A DNA stretch of 22,593 nucleotides from the NCBI GenBank assembly GCA_019420465.1, contig JAHZHB010000033.1, forward strand, positions 1-22,593, read 5' to 3'. The notes under the pieces are model-generated. The model did not search any database. It worked only from the letters and a program-made list of their open reading frames with translations, and had not been told where the DNA came from. This stretch comes from Lachnospiraceae bacterium. GTDB lineage: Bacteria > Bacillota > Clostridia > Lachnospirales > Lachnospiraceae. Made by a program: the position numbers and the translations under genes. Positions 7,349 to 14,019 of the stretch are shown piece by piece. The stretch's first letter is position 1. Each line of letters opens with the position of its first letter.

Positions 7349-7834
7349 ATGAAAAAGATCGTACTGATGGGACGCAGCGAGGCGGGTAAGACGACGCTGA
7401 CGCAGGCCCTCAAAGGAGAAAAGATCCATTACCACAAAACGCAGTATGTCAACAATTTCGATGTGATCATAGACACACCGGGTGAATATGCCCAGACAGC
7501 CAAGCTGGGACATGCGCTGGCACTGTATTCCTATGAAGGCGACGTGGTTGGCCTTCTGTGTTCTTCAATAGAACCCTACTGCCTGTATCCACCCTGCATT
7601 ACCTGCATGTGCAACCGTGAGGTGATCGGGATCGTGACAAAGATCAATCATCCAAAGGCTGATCCGGACCGCGCAGAGCGCTGGCTGAGGCTTGCCGGAT
7701 GCAAGACGATCTTCCGCGTGGATTCCAAACGGGGCGAGGGGATCGCAGATATCCTCGAACATCTGCGTGAGCCGGGCGATGTAATGCCCTGGGAAAAAGA
7801 AGAAACAACAGAAAACAACATGGACAATGGTTGA
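7349..7834 (+). CDS. pduV: PduV/EutP-like small GTPase
   Basis: This 161-residue P-loop protein begins MKKIVLMGRSEAGKTTLTQAL, with Walker A GRSEAGKT at residues 8-15. The switch II motif is DTPGEY and the guanine-specificity-like motif is TKIN. In Salmonella PduV associates with the microcompartment exterior and PduU; the exact role of this family is not settled. The ATG lies 2 bases after the pduU stop and has no strong ribosome site of its own, which points to translational coupling. The last codons run through an AACAA-rich stretch toward the next promoter. Confidence 0.9.
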   Translation: MKKIVLMGRSEAGKTTLTQALKGEKIHYHKTQYVNNFDVIIDTPGEYAQTAKLGHALALYSYEGDVVGLLCSSIEPYCLYPPCITCMCNREVIGIVTKINHPKADPDRAERWLRLAGCKTIFRVDSKRGEGIADILEHLREPGDVMPWEKEETTENNMDNG

Positions 7835-7860
7835 AACACCACAAAACCACATAATATGAA

Positions 7861-7889
7861 TTGACACCCCTCGTAAAGATGGGTATAAT
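7861..7889 (+). promoter_or_regulatory. Consensus sigma-A promoter 2, ahead of the aldolase
   Basis: TTGACA (7861-7866), exactly 17 bases, then TATAAT (7884-7889): a full consensus match. Such a promoter usually needs repression to be controlled. AAACCACATAA (7844-7854), shared with the promoter 1 region, lies just upstream, and ACCACA is repeated within 7838-7851. Confidence 0.93.
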
Positions 7890-7936
7890 GTCAATAGATT
7901 CAAAAGAAACCAACTATTTTCAAGGAGGAAATGAAA

Positions 7937-8779
7937 ATGCAAAACGAATTTGAAATCAAAAAACAAATTTGTGAAATCGGTCGCAGAATCTACAACAAAG
8001 GTATGGTAGCAGCTAATGATGGTAACATCTCTGTAAAACTGAATGACAATGAGTTCCTTTGCACACCGACTGGTGTATCCAAAGGCTTCATGACACCGGA
8101 GTACATCTGCAAAGTTGACAAAGAAGGTAAAGTAATCCAGGCCAACCCGGGATTCAGACCGTCTTCCGAAATCAAAATGCATATGAGAGTATATGATAAG
8201 AGACCGGACGTTGGTTCTGTAGTACATGCACATCCGCTGTACGCTACATCTTTCGCTATTGCAGGTATCCCGCTGACACAGCCGATCATGCCGGAAGCTG
8301 TTATCGCTCTTGGCTGCGTTCCGATCGCTGAGTACGGTACACCGTCCACAATGGAGATCCCGGATAACGTAGAGAAATACCTTCCGTACTTTGATGCAGT
8401 TCTGCTGGAGAGCCATGGTGCTCTGACATACTCCACAGACCTTCTGGCTGCTTACATGAAGATGGAATCTGTAGAGTTCTATGCACAGCTGCTGTACCAG
8501 TCAAAGATGCTGGGCGGACCGAAGGAATTCGATCAGGCTACTGTTGAGAAACTGTACGAGATCAGAAGACAGATGGGTCTTCCGGGAAAACATCCGGCAA
8601 ACCTCTGCCAGAACAAGGGCGAGAAGAACTGCCACAACTGCGGCGGCAACTGCCACAAAGCACCGGTCAGCGAACTGGGAACATGCACAGGCAGCGTATC
8701 TTCTGACCTGAATGCTACAAATCCGGATCTGGTAGCTGCTATTACAAAGAAAGTTATGGCTCAGCTGGGTCTTCAGTAA
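7937..8779 (+). CDS. fucA: Class II aldolase (L-fuculose/L-rhamnulose-1-phosphate type) with C-terminal encapsulation peptide
   Basis: This zinc aldolase should split a 6-deoxy-ketose 1-phosphate into DHAP and L-lactaldehyde. Numbered from the ATG at 7937 (280 residues), the likely zinc and catalytic residues are Glu78 (SSEIKMH), His97 and His99 (VHAHP) and His160 (LESHGAL), matching the FucA pattern. FucA is about 215 residues; this protein continues with a Cys-rich linker (Cys 224, 232, 235, 239, 250) and a C-terminal amphipathic helix NPDLVAAITKKVMAQLGLQ, an encapsulation-peptide type. AAGGAGG at 7922-7928 lies 2 bases from the ATG at 7931 but 8 from that at 7937, so 7937 is preferred. Fuculose versus rhamnulose specificity cannot be told from the sequence. 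Confidence 0.92.
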   Translation: MQNEFEIKKQICEIGRRIYNKGMVAANDGNISVKLNDNEFLCTPTGVSKGFMTPEYICKVDKEGKVIQANPGFRPSSEIKMHMRVYDKRPDVGSVVHAHPLYATSFAIAGIPLTQPIMPEAVIALGCVPIAEYGTPSTMEIPDNVEKYLPYFDAVLLESHGALTYSTDLLAAYMKMESVEFYAQLLYQSKMLGGPKEFDQATVEKLYEIRRQMGLPGKHPANLCQNKGEKNCHNCGGNCHKAPVSELGTCTGSVSSDLNATNPDLVAAITKKVMAQLGLQ

Positions 8780-8797
8780 GACTAGGGGGAAAAACTC

Positions 8798-10186
8798 GTG
8801 TCAGTAAATGAAAGTATGGTACAGGATATCGTGAAAGAGGTTATGGCAAAGATGCAGCTGGCATCTGCACCGACCGGCAATCACGGTGTATTCAAAGACA
8901 TGAACGAAGCTATCGAGGCTGCCAAAAAGGCACAGAAGGTAGTTCGCAGAATGTCCATGGACCAGAGAGAGCAGATCATTTCTGTAATCCGCAGAAAGAC
9001 AAGAGAAAATGCAGAAGTTCTGGCCCGCATGGGTGTGGACGAAACCGGAATGGGTAACGTACCGCACAAAATCTTAAAACATCAGCTGGTAGCTGAGAAA
9101 GTTCCGGGAACTGAAGATATCACGACCGAAGCTTATTCCGGCGACCGCGGACTGACTCTGATCGAGAAAGGCCCGTTTGGTGTTATCGGTGCGATCACAC
9201 CGTGTACAAATCCGAGTGAGACAGTTATCTGTAACACGATCGGTATGTTTGCAGCAGGAAATACCGTTGTATTCAACCCGCATCCGGCTGCTATCAAAAC
9301 ATCTATCTATGCTATTAACATGGTAAACGAAGCTTCCATCGAGTGCGGCGGTCCGGACAATATCGCTGTTACTGTAGAGAAACCTACAATGGAAACCAGC
9401 GCTATCATGATGAAACATCCGGACATCCCGCTGATCGCAGCTACAGGTGGCCCGGGCGTAGTAACAGCTGTTCTTTCTTCCGGTAAGAGAGGTATCGGCG
9501 CAGGTGCCGGTAACCCGCCTGCACTGGTAGATGAGACTGCAGATATCCGTAAGGCAGCAGAGGACATCGTGAACGGATGTACATTCGACAACAATCTTCC
9601 CTGCATCGCTGAGAAAGAGATCGTAGCTGTTTCTTCTATCGCAGATGAGCTGATGTATTACATGCTCAACGAGCAGGGCTGCTATCTGATCAACGAAGAA
9701 CAGCAGAAACAGCTGACAGACGTTGTTCTGAAAAACGGCAAACTGAACCGTAAATGTGTCGGCAGAAGCGCAAAGGTTCTGCTTTCCATGATCGGTGTTG
9801 AGGTTCCGGATAATATCCGCTGCATCACATTCTTCGGCGAGAAAGAGCATCCGCTGATCACAACAGAGCTGATGATGCCGATCCTTGGTATTGTTCGTGT
9901 AAACGACTTTGCTGAGGGCGTTGAGACAGCTAAATGGCTGGAGCATGGCAACCGTCACTCTGCTCATATCCATTCCAAGAACGTTGATCGTATCACTGAA
10001 TACGCACGTGAGCTGGATACAGCGATCCTGGTTAAGAACGGACCGTCTTATGCAGCACTTGGTTTCGGCGGTGAGAGCATCTGTACATTCACAATTGCAA
10101 GCCGTACAGGTGAAGGCCTGACAAGTGCAAAGACATTTGCAAAAGTCAGACGTTGCGTAATGACAGACAGCTTATGTATTCGCTAA
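8798..10186 (+). CDS. pduP: CoA-acylating propionaldehyde dehydrogenase (PduP/EutE family)
   Basis: This 462-residue enzyme should convert propionaldehyde, NAD+ and CoA to propionyl-CoA in the microcompartment lumen. The Rossmann segment IEKGPFGVIGAITPCTNPSET is typical of PduP/EutE. The catalytic cysteine is Cys269 in TFDNNLPCIAEKEI. Residues 5-21 (ESMVQDIVKEVMAKMQL) form an encapsulation peptide, followed by a short Pro/Gly linker. Translation starts at GTG 8798, with AGGGGGA 7 bases upstream. It lies between the aldolase and a zinc alcohol dehydrogenase, so NADH made here can be recycled locally. Confidence 0.95.
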   Translation: MSVNESMVQDIVKEVMAKMQLASAPTGNHGVFKDMNEAIEAAKKAQKVVRRMSMDQREQIISVIRRKTRENAEVLARMGVDETGMGNVPHKILKHQLVAEKVPGTEDITTEAYSGDRGLTLIEKGPFGVIGAITPCTNPSETVICNTIGMFAAGNTVVFNPHPAAIKTSIYAINMVNEASIECGGPDNIAVTVEKPTMETSAIMMKHPDIPLIAATGGPGVVTAVLSSGKRGIGAGAGNPPALVDETADIRKAAEDIVNGCTFDNNLPCIAEKEIVAVSSIADELMYYMLNEQGCYLINEEQQKQLTDVVLKNGKLNRKCVGRSAKVLLSMIGVEVPDNIRCITFFGEKEHPLITTELMMPILGIVRVNDFAEGVETAKWLEHGNRHSAHIHSKNVDRITEYARELDTAILVKNGPSYAALGFGGESICTFTIASRTGEGLTSAKTFAKVRRCVMTDSLCIR

Positions 10187-10202
10187 ACAGGAGGAACTAA
10201 AC

Positions 10203-11426
10203 ATGGACGCTAATTCCATTAATATTGAAGATATCGTAAAACAGGTCCTGGCAGATATTGCAGGAAATGCTCCGGCAGCTGCACCGGCACAGGCTCCGGC
10301 AGCACAGGGCGGTATTCCGAAGACAGCTCACGTTGCTGTCCTCACAGAACTGAAAAAATTTGAGATCAAAGAGTATCCGATCCCGGCTCTGGGTGATGAT
10401 GATATCCTTGTAAAAGTAGAAGGCTGTGGTGTCTGCGGTACAGACGCTCATGAGTTCAAGGTTGACCCGTTCGGACTGATCCCGGTTGCTCTGGGACACG
10501 AAGGTACCGGTGAGATCGTTGCCATGGGTAAAAACGTTAAAGTCGATACAGCAGGTAAACCGGTCAAAGTCGGCGACAAGATCGTTACATGTATGATCTT
10601 CAAAGACGATCCGGAAATCACAATGTTCGATCTGAACAAGAAAAATGTCGGTGGTGCTGATGTTTACGGTCTGCTTCCGGACGATGATATTCATCTGAAC
10701 GGATGGTTCTCCGATTACATCTTCATCAGAGGCGGCAGCTTCGGATCTACTTTCTTCAACGTAAGTGATCTGGATCTGGATTCCCGTATCCTGATCGAGC
10801 CATGTGCAGTACTTGTACATGCTGTAGAGAGAGCCAAAACAACAGGTATCCTGAAATTCAACAGCCGTGTAGCTGTACAGGGCTGCGGACCGATCGGTCT
10901 GATCTGTATCGCTGTACTGCGTACAATGGGTATCGAAAATATCGTAGCTATCGACGGTAATGAGCAGAGACTTGCATTTGCCAAGAGAATGGGTGCTGAA
11001 ACATCTGTTAACTTCGCAAATTATCAGGGTATCGAAGCTCTGGCACAGGGTGTTAAGGACGCATTCGGCGGCCACCTTGCTGACTTCGCATTCCAGTGTA
11101 CTGGTAATCCGAAGGCTCATGCCAATATTTACAAATTTATCCGTAACGGCGGCGGACTTTGCGAGCTTGGTTTCTTCATCAATGGTGGAGACGCTACGAT
11201 CAATCCGCACTTCGATCTGTGTTCCAAAGAGATCAACCTGGTTGGTTCCTGGGTATACACACTGAGAGATTACGTTACAACATTTGATTTCCTCAAGAGA
11301 GCACAGGCTATCGGACTTCCGATAAAAGAGCTTATCACACATAAGTTCCCGCTTGAGCAGATCAATGAGGCCCTTGAGACAAACCTTTCCATGAAGGGCT
11401 TAAAGATTGCTATCGTAAACAAATAA
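10203..11426 (+). CDS. Zinc-type (MDR) alcohol dehydrogenase with N-terminal encapsulation peptide
   Basis: This 407-residue medium-chain dehydrogenase may reduce lactaldehyde to 1,2-propanediol or propionaldehyde to propanol. Residues 6-20 (INIEDIVKQVLADIA) are an encapsulation-peptide helix, followed by an Ala/Pro/Gln linker to about 37. The catalytic domain has EGCGVCGTDAHEF (Cys78) and LGHEGTGEIVA (His99, Glu100). The LIEPCAV segment could supply another zinc ligand. The Rossmann motif is QGCGPIGLICIAVL followed by an acidic residue (IVAIDGNEQR), suggesting NAD. The lobe after GDKIVTC lacks the four clustered cysteines of the structural zinc site. AGGAGG precedes the ATG. A homologous gene occupies this place in the C. 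phytofermentans fucose/rhamnose locus. Confidence 0.88.
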   Translation: MDANSINIEDIVKQVLADIAGNAPAAAPAQAPAAQGGIPKTAHVAVLTELKKFEIKEYPIPALGDDDILVKVEGCGVCGTDAHEFKVDPFGLIPVALGHEGTGEIVAMGKNVKVDTAGKPVKVGDKIVTCMIFKDDPEITMFDLNKKNVGGADVYGLLPDDDIHLNGWFSDYIFIRGGSFGSTFFNVSDLDLDSRILIEPCAVLVHAVERAKTTGILKFNSRVAVQGCGPIGLICIAVLRTMGIENIVAIDGNEQRLAFAKRMGAETSVNFANYQGIEALAQGVKDAFGGHLADFAFQCTGNPKAHANIYKFIRNGGGLCELGFFINGGDATINPHFDLCSKEINLVGSWVYTLRDYVTTFDFLKRAQAIGLPIKELITHKFPLEQINEALETNLSMKGLKIAIVNK

Positions 11427-11448
11427 GATAGGATAATCAGGTGATAGT

Positions 11449-11766
11449 ATGGCAGAAGCTGTAGGATTATTAGAGGTGTACGGACTGACCACTGCTTTTC
11501 AGGCTGCTGATGCAGGCTGCAAGGCGGCAGATGTTCATCTCGAAATATTTGATAAAAACAAACCTGCACGAAATGCAGATAAAATGCCTGTTCCGCTGAT
11601 CATCTGTGTAAAGTTCCGCGGCTCCGTCGAAGATGTGACGGCAGCTGTGGAAGCGGGCAGGGAAATAGCAGAGCGGGAAGCTGGTGTAGTGCAGCATTAT
11701 GTGATCGCAAATCCTACAGAGGACTGCGAAAAAATGCTGAAGATCAGCTGTCTTGACAAAGTTTGA
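11449..11766 (+). CDS. Divergent BMC-H shell protein with an enlarged loop
   Basis: This 105-residue single BMC-domain protein starts EAVGLLEVYGLTTAFQAADAGCKAADVHLEIFD. Compared with its neighbours it has an insert of about 15 residues (around 38-52, DKNKPARNADKMPVPL) where the others carry the KIGSGL pore loop, so its pore should differ. The second half (IICVKFRGSVEDVTAAVEAG, then HYVIANPTEDCEKML) is ordinary BMC fold. Cysteines occur at several places. It follows the alcohol dehydrogenase by 22 bases, with AGGTGA as ribosome site. The family is clear; its particular role is not. Confidence 0.87.
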   Translation: MAEAVGLLEVYGLTTAFQAADAGCKAADVHLEIFDKNKPARNADKMPVPLIICVKFRGSVEDVTAAVEAGREIAEREAGVVQHYVIANPTEDCEKMLKISCLDKV

Positions 11767-11802
11767 CGAATATAGTAAACCATTGTTCAGGAGGAAAGAA
11801 AA

Positions 11803-12078
11803 ATGGCTAAAGAAGCATTAGGAATGATTGAGACCAGAGGTCTTACTGCAGCTATCGAAGCAGCAGATGCTATGAGCAAAGCAGCAGAGGTTGCTCTGGT
11901 TGGTACAGAAAAGATCGGTTCCGGTCTTGTAACTGTTATGGTACGTGGCGATGTAGGTGCTGTAAAGGCAGCTGTAGAAGCTGGCAGCGCAGCAGCATCC
12001 AGACTTGGTGAGCTGGTAGCTACACACGTGATCCCGAGACCGCATGAGGATGTTGAGAAGATCCTTCCGAGAATCTAA
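11803..12078 (+). CDS. Canonical BMC-H shell protein (PduA/PduJ-like)
   Basis: This 91-residue major hexameric shell protein has EALGMIETRGLTAAIEAADAM at the start and the pore loop EKIGSGL around residue 40, followed by VTVMVRGDVGAVKAAVEAG and THVIPRPHEDVEKILP. The AGGAGG site is very strong, fitting an abundant shell component. A 38-base stretch (11911-11948) is identical to 12736-12773 in the extended paralogue, and the 3' ends are also nearly identical, so the two genes are recent duplicates or are being homogenised. Confidence 0.95.
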   Translation: MAKEALGMIETRGLTAAIEAADAMSKAAEVALVGTEKIGSGLVTVMVRGDVGAVKAAVEAGSAAASRLGELVATHVIPRPHEDVEKILPRI

Positions 12079-12103
12079 TTTCTGAAACATCGTTGGAGGA
12101 ATC

Positions 12104-12391
12104 ATGGGAAATTCATATGGCTTTTTTGAAGTACCCGGTGTCGTAGCAGCAATGGATGCACTGGATATTATGTGCAAGACTTCGGATGTCGTACTTGCCA
12201 GCTGGGAGCGTAAGATGGGTGGCCGTCTGGTGACTCTGATTATCGAGGGAGATGTCTCTTCCGTTCAGCAGGCGATCGATGCCGCTTGTGAGAAGTGCAT
12301 TAAAAAACCTGCTTGTCACGCAGTCATAGCACGTCCCCATGAAGAAATTGTACGTATCGTTGAGCGAAGTGCAAAACGGTGGAAGAAATAG
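12104..12391 (+). CDS. BMC-H shell protein, divergent paralogue
   Basis: This 95-residue single BMC-domain protein begins SYGFFEVPGVVAAMDALDIMCKTSDVVLASWERKMGG. The pore loop region reads ERKMGGRL instead of EKIGSGL, giving a larger and more basic pore environment. The C terminus HAVIARPHEEIVRIVERSAKRWKK is basic. GGAGG lies about 5 bases before the ATG. It sits between the two PduA-like duplicates and ends 11 bases before the next start. Confidence 0.9.
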   Translation: MGNSYGFFEVPGVVAAMDALDIMCKTSDVVLASWERKMGGRLVTLIIEGDVSSVQQAIDAACEKCIKKPACHAVIARPHEEIVRIVERSAKRWKK

Positions 12392-12402
12392 GGGGACACG
12401 AG

Positions 12403-12906
12403 ATGGCGGAAATTAAAAAGACAACCAGTAAAGCAGCTGCCCCTAAAAAAGCTGCTGCAGCCCGTACAGGTGCTGCAGGAACAACAGCAAAAAAGGTAAC
12501 AGCAAGAAAAACAGCAGCTCCCAAAAAGGAGACTGCAGCCAAAACTGCTGCTGCATCTACTGCACCGGCAGATAAACTCATTAAAAATGTGGGCGATGGC
12601 CCGATTATCCACAAGGAGGAAAGAAAAATGGCACAGGAAGCATTAGGAATGGTTGAAACCAGAGGTTTAGTAGCAAACATCGAAGCAGCAGACGCTATGT
12701 GCAAAGCAGCTAACGTTAGCCTGGTAGGTACAGAGAAGATCGGTTCCGGTCTTGTAACTGTTATGGTACGTGGTGATGTTGGTGCTGTTAAGTCTTCTGT
12801 AGAAGCTGGTGCAAACGCAGCATCCAGACTGGGTGAGCTGGTAGCTACACATGTAATCCCGAGACCGCACGAGGATGTTGAGAAGATCCTGCCGGCTGTA
12901 AAATAA
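12403..12906 (+). CDS. BMC-H shell protein with Lys/Ala-rich (histone H1-like) N-terminal extension
   Basis: The full frame encodes 167 residues. Residues 1-75 are a low-complexity, strongly basic extension with repeats such as AAAPKKAAAART and KTAAPKKETAAKTAA, ending in DKLIKNVGDGPIIHKEERK. Residues 76-167 are a normal PduA-like BMC-H domain with the KIGSGL pore loop, close to the 11803 product. ATG 12403 has GGGGGA 7 bases upstream; an in-frame GTG at 12379 lacks this. Met76 (ATG 12628) has its own AAGGAGG 8 bases upstream, so a 92-residue plain shell protein is probably also made. This recalls PduB/PduB', where an internal start gives two forms. The extension may bind polyanions, cargo or another shell face; its role is unknown. 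Confidence 0.9.
   Translation: MAEIKKTTSKAAAPKKAAAARTGAAGTTAKKVTARKTAAPKKETAAKTAAASTAPADKLIKNVGDGPIIHKEERKMAQEALGMVETRGLVANIEAADAMCKAANVSLVGTEKIGSGLVTVMVRGDVGAVKSSVEAGANAASRLGELVATHVIPRPHEDVEKILPAVK
12613..12630 (+). promoter_or_regulatory. Internal ribosome site and start for the short BMC-H form
   Basis: AAGGAGG (12613-12619), an 8-base spacer and ATG (12628-12630) lie in frame inside the extended shell gene. The sequence around them almost matches the ribosome site and start of the 11803 gene (AGGAGGAAAGAAAAATGGC in both), as expected if a duplicated shell gene kept its own initiation site after joining the extension. It predicts a 92-residue product ending at 12906. Confidence 0.85.
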
Positions 12907-12920
12907 GCTTGTCAAAAGCT

Positions 12921-13009
12921 TTTAAGGTACTGTAAAGTTCCTTAAAGTCCTACGGACAATACAGTCATAACCGCAGCACAGTACCTACATATGTTTATGT
13001 ACTGTGCTG
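12921..13009 (+). other. Two intercistronic hairpins between the shell genes and pduL
   Basis: In the 132-base gap, arms 12921-12931 and 12936-12946 pair with one T-T mismatch around a GTAA (GNRA-type) tetraloop. Arms 12974-12984 and 12999-13009 form an 11-bp stem (core GCACAGTAC/GTACTGTGC) with a 14-base loop. Neither has a following T-run, so they look like RNA-processing or 3'-stabilising elements, not terminators. Confidence 0.6.
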
Positions 13010-13038
13010 TGTTATAAAAAGAGAAAGCAGGTGTCAAC

Positions 13039-13683
13039 ATGCAGAATCAGGATGTTGAATTAATTACCAGACTGGTAATGGAAGCTCTGCAGGAACAGGC
13101 TCCTTCCAAACAGGGATTTGCCGTTCCGGTAGGCGTATCCGCAAGACATGTACATCTGTCACAGGCAGATCTGGAGACGCTGTTTGGCGAAGGTTATCAG
13201 CTGACTAAGAAAAAAGAGCTGATGGGCGGACAGTTTGCTTCCAATGAGCAGGTTACTCTCGTTGGACTGAAGCTGCGTGCTATCGAGAATGTTCGTATTC
13301 TCGGACCGTGCCGTAAAGCTTCCCAGGTGGAGATTTCCAAGACAGATGCTTTAAAACTCGGTGTAAAAGCACCGATCAGAGAGTCCGGCAACATCGCCGG
13401 ATCTGCACCGATCGCACTGGTTGGACCTAAGGGTGTGCTGTACCTCAATGAGGGATGTATCGTGGCACAGAGACATATCCATATGTCTCCGGCAGATGCA
13501 GCTGCAGCCGGCGTAAAAGATGGTGACATCGTAAGCGTTAAGGCTGAAAACGAGAGAGGTACCACATTTAACCACGTGAAGATCCGTGTGGATGATTCAT
13601 TCACACTGGAGATGCACATTGATACAGATGAGGCCAATGCCGCTGGTATCAAGCATGGTGATACAGTAAGAATGTACAAATAA
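13039..13683 (+). CDS. pduL: Phosphate propanoyltransferase PduL
   Basis: This 214-residue enzyme exchanges CoA for phosphate, turning propionyl-CoA into propionyl-phosphate and recycling lumenal CoA. It has the two PduL repeats with zinc-binding histidines: GVSARHVHLSQADLETLFG (His37, His39) and IVAQRHIHMSPADAAAAGV (His146, His148). The N terminus (about 4-19, QDVELITRLVMEALQE) is an encapsulation peptide before a short linker, as in microcompartment PduL. Its ribosome site, AGCAGGTG, is weaker than those of the shell genes. No acetate/propionate kinase is present in the window to use the product. Confidence 0.95.
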   Translation: MQNQDVELITRLVMEALQEQAPSKQGFAVPVGVSARHVHLSQADLETLFGEGYQLTKKKELMGGQFASNEQVTLVGLKLRAIENVRILGPCRKASQVEISKTDALKLGVKAPIRESGNIAGSAPIALVGPKGVLYLNEGCIVAQRHIHMSPADAAAAGVKDGDIVSVKAENERGTTFNHVKIRVDDSFTLEMHIDTDEANAAGIKHGDTVRMYK

Positions 13684-13693
13684 TACACATATA

Positions 13694-13720
13694 AGGGGCG
13701 GAAAAATTTTCGCCCCTCTT
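13694..13720 (+). terminator. Weak terminator or processing hairpin between pduL and the pentamer gene
   Basis: A perfect 7-bp stem AGGGGCG/CGCCCCT (13694-13700 with 13711-13717) encloses a GAAAAATTTT loop that can pair further. Only CTTT follows, so termination would be partial. Downstream genes continue without a visible new promoter, so attenuation or RNA processing is likely. Confidence 0.55.
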
Positions 13721-13748
13721 TGTGCAGATAACCACATGGAGGTATGAG

Positions 13749-14015
13749 ATGATTGTAGGCAAAGTAGTAGGCAGTGTTGTTTCTACCAGAAAGAGCGACA
13801 ATCTGATTGGACAGAAATTTATGATCGTAGAGCCTGTGCAGCATATGAAGGGCAGCCTTAATCAGCTCGTGGCCATCGACAATATTGGTGCCGGTGTAGG
13901 CGAATTTGTGCTTGTAGCACAGGGCAGCGCAGCCCGAATCGGCTGCGGACTTGATGCAGCACCGATCGATGCGGCTATTGTTGGTATCATAGACGACGGA
14001 GCAGGATTGGAGTGA
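13749..14015 (+). CDS. pduN: Microcompartment pentameric vertex protein (PduN/EutN, BMC-P)
   Basis: This 88-residue protein should form the pentamers that cap shell vertices. MIVGKVVGSVVSTRKSDNLIGQKFMIVEP is the standard EutN/CcmL start, and AIDNIGAGVGEFVLVAQGSAARI is the conserved core. A GTG at 13722 is in frame, but GGAGGT at 13738-13743 supports the ATG at 13749. It ends 4 bases before the PduS-like start. Confidence 0.95.
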   Translation: MIVGKVVGSVVSTRKSDNLIGQKFMIVEPVQHMKGSLNQLVAIDNIGAGVGEFVLVAQGSAARIGCGLDAAPIDAAIVGIIDDGAGLE

Positions 14016-14019
14016 TAAC

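Noticed and set aside
9074..9973. Minus-strand open frame of 299 codons opposite pduP
   Set aside because: Antisense shadow with no recognisable motif; the codon pattern is explained by the plus-strand aldehyde dehydrogenase.
10197..11342. Long minus-strand open frame (381 codons) opposite the zinc alcohol dehydrogenase
   Set aside because: It is a shadow of a strongly biased gene: Cys/Ser/Ile-rich, no domain recognised, no ribosome site, and the plus-strand product is a clear enzyme.
12379..12402. GTG at 12379 as start of the extended shell gene
   Set aside because: It overlaps the end of the preceding gene and lacks a ribosome site, whereas ATG 12403 has GGGGGA at good spacing.
12403..12627. 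Lys/Ala-rich segment as a separate small histone-like gene
   Set aside because: There is no stop codon before the BMC domain; the frame is continuous, so a fusion with an internal start is the simpler reading.
12974..13009. Hairpin before pduL as a true terminator
   Set aside because: No T-run follows on either strand and pduL has no recognisable promoter of its own.
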